Shown here piece by piece: positions 59,292 to 64,000 of a stretch of DNA of 64,000 nucleotides. Numbering within the stretch: the stretch's first letter is position 1; every line of letters starts with the position of its first letter. The position numbers and the translations under genes were made by a program. This DNA comes from Hyphomicrobium denitrificans 1NES1 (GTDB lineage: Bacteria > Pseudomonadota > Alphaproteobacteria > Rhizobiales > Hyphomicrobiaceae): NCBI RefSeq assembly GCF_000230975.2, contig NC_021172.1, positions 1,860,001 through 1,924,000 on the forward strand. The letters are read 5' to 3'. The notes beneath the pieces are model-generated. The model was not told the DNA's origin. It did not search any database and saw only the letters and a list, made by a program, of their open reading frames with translations.

Positions 59292-60491
59292 TTACCTGCT
59301 GATCACGGGCAGGCTGGCGATGGCCCGGATACCGGGCCGCGCCCGCCATCGGATTTCAGTCTCGGGCACGGCCAGCTCGAGCTTGGGCCAGCGTGTCAAC
59401 AGAGCCTCCAGCGCGCATTTGCCTTCGATCCGCGCGAGCTGATGGCCGAGGCAGAAATGAATTCCGGTTCCAAAGGCGAGATGGCGGTTCGGGCGGCGAT
59501 CGAGATCGAGCTTCTCAGGGTGTTCGGATTCTGCCGGATCCATGTTGGCGGCCACAATCATCGCCATGATTTTGTCGCCGGCCGGCAAGCGGACGCCGCC
59601 GAGTTCAATATCCCTCCGGATATAACGCGGTTTTGAGAACTGTACCGGCGAGACGAAGCGCAAGAACTCTTCAATCGCGAGATTGATCCGGGACCAATCT
59701 TCTTCGAGCCAATCGCGCCGCTCGGAATTGCGTAGGAGTTCGAATACCGATCCGCTGATCAGGTGCGTCGTCGTCTCGGTGCCGGCGCCGAGCAGCAGGA
59801 ACACCATCGAGACCATCTCATCGCCGCTGATCCTGCCACCCTCCTTTTCGACACGGACAAGTTCGGCGATCAGACCTTCACCGCCATTCTTGCGCGCGAC
59901 ATCGAGCTGCCCTTCGAGATAGCGCTTCATGGAAACCATGGCCGGAATCAAACCGAAAAAACCCATGAGATTGGTGAGCCGCGTAAAACTGTTGCTCCAT
60001 GCCATGAAGCGCGGCCGATCGGCCTCAGGCAGCCCTAGCACTTCGCAAATAACGGCGAGGGGGATACGCCGCGAATAGCGATCCACCACGTCGGCAGGGC
60101 TGCCGTCTGCGAAAAGTTCATTCGCCAGGGTGTCCGTGATTGCGCGAATGCGCGGCTCCATGTCTAGGATGGCGCGACGGCGAAAGGCTTCGTCGACGAT
60201 CTCCCTGAGCCGTGTATGGTCCGGCTCGTCCATGGTCAGCATGTTGTTTGAGACAGCGCGGACAATGCGGGGCATCCACCAACGGAGGCCTGCAACCGGC
60301 CCACCGTTCTTCCTGAGCGTGAACGTCTCGCTATCCTTCAGGACGCGGCCGGCAAGCTCGTAAGTGGTCGTGATCCAGACTTTGCCGACAATGGGAAAAT
60401 GTATCTCGGCGACAGGCCCCATGGCGCGCAGCGGAGCGACGGCCGCGGCTGTATCGCGAAAAAATTCCTGGTTTGTAATGTCGATCTTCAT
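59292..60491 (-). CDS. Cytochrome P450
   Basis: A 399-residue soluble P450. The I-helix is LLGAGTETTTHLISGS, the ExxR motif is in VFELLRNSERRDW/INLAIEEFLRFVSPVQ context with KPRYIRRDIELGG, and the haem site is FGTGIHFCLGHQLARIE with ligand Cys347. The substrate cannot be told from sequence. No ferredoxin or reductase gene is adjacent. ATG 60491 is chosen; a longer frame to 60593 is unsupported. Confidence 0.93.
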   Translation of the reverse strand: MKIDITNQEFFRDTAAAVAPLRAMGPVAEIHFPIVGKVWITTTYELAGRVLKDSETFTLRKNGGPVAGLRWWMPRIVRAVSNNMLTMDEPDHTRLREIVDEAFRRRAILDMEPRIRAITDTLANELFADGSPADVVDRYSRRIPLAVICEVLGLPEADRPRFMAWSNSFTRLTNLMGFFGLIPAMVSMKRYLEGQLDVARKNGGEGLIAELVRVEKEGGRISGDEMVSMVFLLLGAGTETTTHLISGSVFELLRNSERRDWLEEDWSRINLAIEEFLRFVSPVQFSKPRYIRRDIELGGVRLPAGDKIMAMIVAANMDPAESEHPEKLDLDRRPNRHLAFGTGIHFCLGHQLARIEGKCALEALLTRWPKLELAVPETEIRWRARPGIRAIASLPVISR

Positions 60492-60623
60492 TTTCGCACT
60501 CCCGAGCCCGCATGATCTTCGAGCAGGTGGCTGGGGTATGCGCTTCCGATGCCGGAATAATGACATCCAACGGCAATGACGTCGCCCACGCAAACAGGCT
60601 CGTCACACGCAATAGAAGCTTCT

Positions 60624-60683
60624 CCAAAAACAAAAAGGCCCGCAGATTGCGGGCCTTTCGTTTCAAGGAGCAGCGCTAGGCTG
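60624..60683 (-). terminator. Rho-independent terminator of the pentapeptide gene, repeat copy 1
   Basis: Stem GGCCCGC-AGATT-GCGGGCC (60637-60655), followed on the minus strand by a T-rich tract (complement of CAAAAACAAAAA). It lies about 50 bases after the stop of the pentapeptide gene. The surrounding 60 bases match 61582-61641 at 59 positions. Confidence 0.85.
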
Positions 60684-60710
60684 TAATCGACTCCAAGTCG
60701 CTTGGTCCGT

Positions 60711-61502
60711 TCACTGCGTTGTGGAAGGGAGCCCTTTCGCCTTGTCCCAGTTCTTCGCGCCCTTGAGATTTTTAATTCCGCCCACGTTCGCGGACGTGAA
60801 GTCGGCATTCACGAGGTTCGCGCCGCTCACGTTGGCGCCTTCGAAGCTGGAACCGCCGAGTTCGGCGTCATCCAAGTTTGCCCCGGTCAGGTCTGCATCC
60901 TTGAGGGAAGAGAATTCGATCAGAACGCGATGCATGTTTGCGCCGCGGAACGATGCGCCGTCGAGCGTTGAGTTCTTAAAGGTTCCCCGCATCAGTCCCA
61001 TCGACTGATTGGCTTCGTTGGGCGACAGGTCCGCCTTGTCGAAAACAGCGTTTCGCAAACTGGCTTTGCTGAAATCGCCCGCAACATGGGCACCTGAAAA
61101 ATCTACGCGTTCGAGATCGGCGCCTTGAAGCTGCGTTTGGAACAAGCTCGCGCCTCTCAGCTTCGCGCCGACCCATTTCGAATTCAACGACCAGGCGGAA
61201 TCCAGATTTACGCCATCGAGGTTCGAGTTTGAAAAGTCCGTATGCATCATGTGCGCCGCCTGAAGGTTGACGCGGCGAAGATCCATGCCGGACAGGTCGA
61301 GGCCGTTCAGTGCCTTTCCGGAGAGGTTGAGCTTTTTGCCCGGCTGCAGCTTTCCGATTGCTATGGCGATGTCGGCGCGGCTCATCTCAGCCTTCGTGTA
61401 AGCATCGGAACTTAAATCGACCATATCGGTCATGCTCTGCGCGGCCAGCGGCGATGCGCCCAAAATGATCGTGAGACCCAAAATTGCGATCGGCGGCTTC
61501 AT
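60711..61502 (-). CDS. Exported pentapeptide-repeat protein
   Basis: A 263-residue protein with a signal peptide (PPIAILGLTIILGASPLAAQ) and, from about residue 60 on, A(D/N)LxX pentapeptide repeats (LNGLDLSGMDLRRVNLQAAH, ADLTGANLDDAELGGSSFEG) that form a right-handed quadrilateral beta-helix. ATG 61502 has AGGAT seven bases upstream. Function unknown; it sits between two copies of the same terminator. Confidence 0.88.
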   Translation of the reverse strand: MKPPIAILGLTIILGASPLAAQSMTDMVDLSSDAYTKAEMSRADIAIAIGKLQPGKKLNLSGKALNGLDLSGMDLRRVNLQAAHMMHTDFSNSNLDGVNLDSAWSLNSKWVGAKLRGASLFQTQLQGADLERVDFSGAHVAGDFSKASLRNAVFDKADLSPNEANQSMGLMRGTFKNSTLDGASFRGANMHRVLIEFSSLKDADLTGANLDDAELGGSSFEGANVSGANLVNADFTSANVGGIKNLKGAKNWDKAKGLPSTTQ

Positions 61503-61581
61503 GTTATCCTCCGAAAATCTATGCTTTCTAAAGGACCCCCAAAAAACCGAACGAAGCAGTATACCCCCAATCACGGTGCCC

Positions 61582-61641
61582 CCAAAAACAAAAAGGCCCG
61601 CAGATTGCGGGCCTTTCGTTTCAAGGAGCAGCGCTAAGCTG
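61582..61641 (-). terminator. Rho-independent terminator of the membrane protein gene, repeat copy 2
   Basis: Same hairpin and T-tract as copy 1 (stem 61595-61613). The repeat continues eight bases into the coding end of the upstream gene, including its TAG stop (61634-61636), so copy 2 is in its natural place and copy 1 is probably the duplicate. Confidence 0.85.
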
Positions 61642-62965
61642 CGACCGTGCCGAAGGTAGGCGGTTTCGTAGCCTCCTCGAGTGCCATGTCGGATTTGAGT
61701 GCGATACCGATATACCGGACTCGACCGGCCACTTTCTCCTTTTTCACGCCAAGCTCGGCGAATTCACGCGCGAAGCTTGGAAGTGCTGCGGGTTCCTTGT
61801 TCTTGGAATCGCACCAAGAGCAATAGTCCTCGTAAAGTTCAGTAGCCGTTACGCTTGATCCGTCGCGGACCTCGACATTCTCCTTGTAGAAACGCTCCGT
61901 ATTGTTTTCAGGGGCGAGACGCGCAACCGGCGCCGCGATCCTGGTTTCGACAACTTTCGGCTCGGCCTGATGCACTTCTGCGGGCCGGGCTTCGATTGCT
62001 GGCACCTTGGCGACCTCGGTTTCGAGAGGAATCTCGATTGACCGGTTGTCGTTGGCGCCCGAACGCGGCTTGTTTGTCTGAACGGCGATCGGTGTGAGCA
62101 CCGGAGCCGCCACCGCTGCCGCAGCGGTGCTTCCTTCTGCCATCGCCAGTTTCGGCGCGGCAGGCGATTGACGGTCATAGAGCCGCCATTGACTGAATGC
62201 GACGTACATGCCGAACCCAGAACCAATTTCGAGCAGCAGCGCCACGAACAACGTCAAGGCCATCTGCACGTTCTCGATCTTGATGCCTGGGAAGAACGCC
62301 GCAGCAAGCTCGGTCAGAACCTTGGCTTGCGGATCGGCTTCCGACAGCGCAGGCGTACCTGCGGCCGCATCGATCTTCGATCTCAGCTCGGAAATGCGGC
62401 TCTCGGCTGTCTTCGCTGCGCTCGCAGATGCAAGCTCAGAGTCAAGCGCCGTCAGCTTCTGACAGAGCGACCGCTCCGTCTTCGAATTGACGTCCTTGCA
62501 GCCATTCGACCATTTCCAGGCCTTCTGCAGCTTGAGGCCGTCGATCTCGCTTTGCACCGCCTCATAGGGTCGATGCTGCGGAATCCAGCCAGCATGCTCT
62601 TCGGCACGCTTCAGCTCGGTCCTCAGATCCTGGTACGTCTGAGCTTCCTGCGCGCGGTGCCCGGTCGAGTCGAAGCGGTTCAACGCTGCGTGACCGAGCG
62701 CAGATGTCATCGAGTAGGTCGTCACGACCACCCAGACCAGCGCCGACGCAGCCGCCTGCGACCAGACTTTGTTTCGAACTGCGGCGAAGAAGAAAAACGG
62801 TACCAGTGCTTTCAAACAGTCGGCGGCAGCGGATGCTGCGCCATAGATTTGGCCGTCCAGCTCGGAGCGTCCGAGACTGAAGCCAAAACGCCAGTTCATC
62901 GCGGCCGACACGGCTAATAGTACGCCGGCTGCTAGAACCCCCAACACGCCTAAAACGTGTCTCAT
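61634..62965 (-). CDS. Four-helix membrane protein with coiled coil and C-terminal winged-helix-like domain
   Basis: A 443-residue protein from ATG 62965 (AGGAGAGGG upstream). Membrane helices lie near residues 3-22, 45-65, 70-90 and 230-250. Between helices 3 and 4 is a cytoplasmic or periplasmic coiled coil with four cysteines. A Pro/Ala-rich linker follows, then TATELYEDYCSWCDSKNKEPAALPSFAREFAELGVKKEKVAGRVRYIGIAL, which resembles the winged-helix found at the end of phage primases and their relatives. I do not recognise a function; the fusion of a membrane part to such a domain is odd. Confidence 0.7.
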   Translation of the reverse strand: MRHVLGVLGVLAAGVLLAVSAAMNWRFGFSLGRSELDGQIYGAASAAADCLKALVPFFFFAAVRNKVWSQAAASALVWVVVTTYSMTSALGHAALNRFDSTGHRAQEAQTYQDLRTELKRAEEHAGWIPQHRPYEAVQSEIDGLKLQKAWKWSNGCKDVNSKTERSLCQKLTALDSELASASAAKTAESRISELRSKIDAAAGTPALSEADPQAKVLTELAAAFFPGIKIENVQMALTLFVALLLEIGSGFGMYVAFSQWRLYDRQSPAAPKLAMAEGSTAAAAVAAPVLTPIAVQTNKPRSGANDNRSIEIPLETEVAKVPAIEARPAEVHQAEPKVVETRIAAPVARLAPENNTERFYKENVEVRDGSSVTATELYEDYCSWCDSKNKEPAALPSFAREFAELGVKKEKVAGRVRYIGIALKSDMALEEATKPPTFGTVAA

Positions 62966-63781
62966 TTCGTGTGCCCTCTCCTGTGAGGGCCGGTTTCCGT
63001 AACGCGAGACAAGACCGGCCATTTCGGCTTGTGGCTGCGCGCCCGAGGGTGGCGGCGACCAATGCTCCGGAACGCAAAACGGGCACGGCTGCGAGCGATA
63101 TCCTAATTGTCCGGCTGTGAGCTCCACTGTCATCCCCATGACAGCGGCAGACGAGCAACTGTGATACTGCGCAACCACGCGAGCCAAGAGCTACCAACTT
63201 CAGTGTCGAGTTGAGCATGCACCACCGACTTCGCCGCTCGAATCCGGTGGACGACTTTTCCTCAAGGTCGACGCGAGGTTGGAAAACGTAAACGCGAATT
63301 AAACTCCCCTCGCTCTCAGCCGTAACTGAGTCGACCTAGGATGTGAATCGTTTTGATAGGAGAATCAGAATTCTAGGATTTGCAGTGCGGGACGTTCCGA
63401 GCGCTGCGCGCGTCTGTGCACAAAGACCTGGGCACGGTTGATAACAGAACGGTTTTCAAGAGGTTTTGCACCGTCCGTCCCAGCTTCGTCATAGGAACTT
63501 CGATACAGCGTACGCGTCTGCGTGTTTGACATAGCGCGAGCAAATCTCTCGATCCGTGACGATCGTGTTACATGCATGCAGACGCCAGTTTTCGCTTACA
63601 ACTGCGCTCGCTTTGGTGCATTCTTGCAGATGGCGCGGATGTTTGCGGCCGCGCGACGGCAAATCTTTCAGCTGGCATGTCCGAGGCCATCGCAGCCGCT
63701 GAGAAAGACAAGGTCCAAATCTCAGATTTCCCATTGCCGACCTTGTGATTGCGCGTCGCCGAGTTGAGTGGAGTTTGGGCC
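62966..63781. other. 816-base stretch with no convincing gene
   Basis: Short open frames here have no ribosome sites, signal or recognisable domain. Features seen: a GC-rich region to 63240, an AT-richer stretch near 63285-63375 that could hold a promoter, and nothing like a tRNA, CRISPR or large repeat. The last 20 bases (AGTGGAGTTTGGGCC) provide a weak ribosome site for the gene at 63782. Confidence 0.4.
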
Positions 63782-64000
63782 ATGCAGCGGTTCGGCGGAT
63801 TGCTGTTGATGCTCTCTGGCGTGGTGGCATTGGGCGGCTACCTGACATTGCCGCCCGCACCGGATAACACCGCCGATTTCACAGAAGCCACGCGTATTTC
63901 GATTGCGCCTTATCACCCCCGGCGCTCGGACGAATCCGCCATGCGTACATTTTCTCCGACTTCGGCAGCGTTCCGCGAAGTCCTGAAATCCGATGAGAGG
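63782..64000 (+). CDS. 5' end of a secreted protein gene of unknown function
   Basis: The frame runs from ATG 63782 off the right edge (73 residues seen). Residues 1-23 form a signal peptide (RFGGLLLMLSGVVALGGYLT), followed by a polar segment (PAPDNTADFTEATRISIAPY, then HPRRSDESAMRTFSPTSAAF). It resembles the start of exported proteins of this order that carry a peptidoglycan-binding domain further on, but that part is outside the window. Confidence 0.6.
   Translation, partial: MQRFGGLLLMLSGVVALGGYLTLPPAPDNTADFTEATRISIAPYHPRRSDESAMRTFSPTSAAFREVLKSDER

Overview
The window reads as a chromosomal segment of a GC-rich alphaproteobacterium of the Hyphomicrobiales (Rhizobiales), most likely Hyphomicrobium or a close relative. 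The evidence is a cycHJKL-type ccmI-E-F-H operon, a FeuPQ-type two-component pair, a MucR/Ros regulator, several small proteins typical of this order (DUF1491, DUF6456), carboxynorspermidine synthesis genes, SoxCD, and a complete RcGTA-type gene transfer agent (GTA) cluster. The genus is inference.

Left part (1-26 kb): the 3' end of a TetR-like regulator; a SoxYZ-like carrier with soxC and soxD; a polyamine pair (carboxynorspermidine synthase and decarboxylase) with a frameshifted small membrane gene between them; pepN; a degenerate histidine kinase; an ECF sigma operon with two small membrane proteins; glnE; a two-component pair next to a DegP protease; the ccmIEFH cytochrome c maturation operon; a glycine-zipper lipoprotein; and a FeuPQ-like pair preceded by a small secreted FeuN-like protein.

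Centre (26.2-47.4 kb, minus strand): a gene transfer agent cluster in canonical order g1 to g15, followed by a fused two-hydrolase/holin-like lysis protein. Four things make it unusual. (1) At least eleven copies of a ~42-bp palindrome lie in it; six are inserted without breaking the frame inside g1, terminase and portal genes, much like Rickettsia palindromic elements. (2) The portal protein carries a C-terminal toxin-like extension followed by an immunity-like gene. The pair is bounded by 57-bp direct repeats of portal sequence, and each gene carries a small indel that shifts its frame. (3) A 2,979-bp IS1595-type element with perfect 8-bp target duplication, carrying an AIPR phage-resistance gene, sits in an intergenic hairpin between g9 and g10. 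(4) C-rich hairpin repeats occupy most of the larger gene junctions.

Right part (47.4-64 kb): a YcgN-family protein, a PBP1A-like peptidoglycan synthase, DUF1214/DUF1254 membrane proteins, small conserved genes, sufE, and a pair that looks like the split GTA activators GafY and GafZ. Upstream of the GafY-like gene and upstream of GTA g1 lies the same two-block motif (GGGGATAAG, 17 nt, ACGTTCA), which suggests the pair controls both itself and the GTA. MucR, oligopeptidase B, a cytochrome P450, a pentapeptide-repeat protein bounded by duplicated terminators, and an unusual membrane protein follow. The window ends inside an unidentified secreted protein gene.
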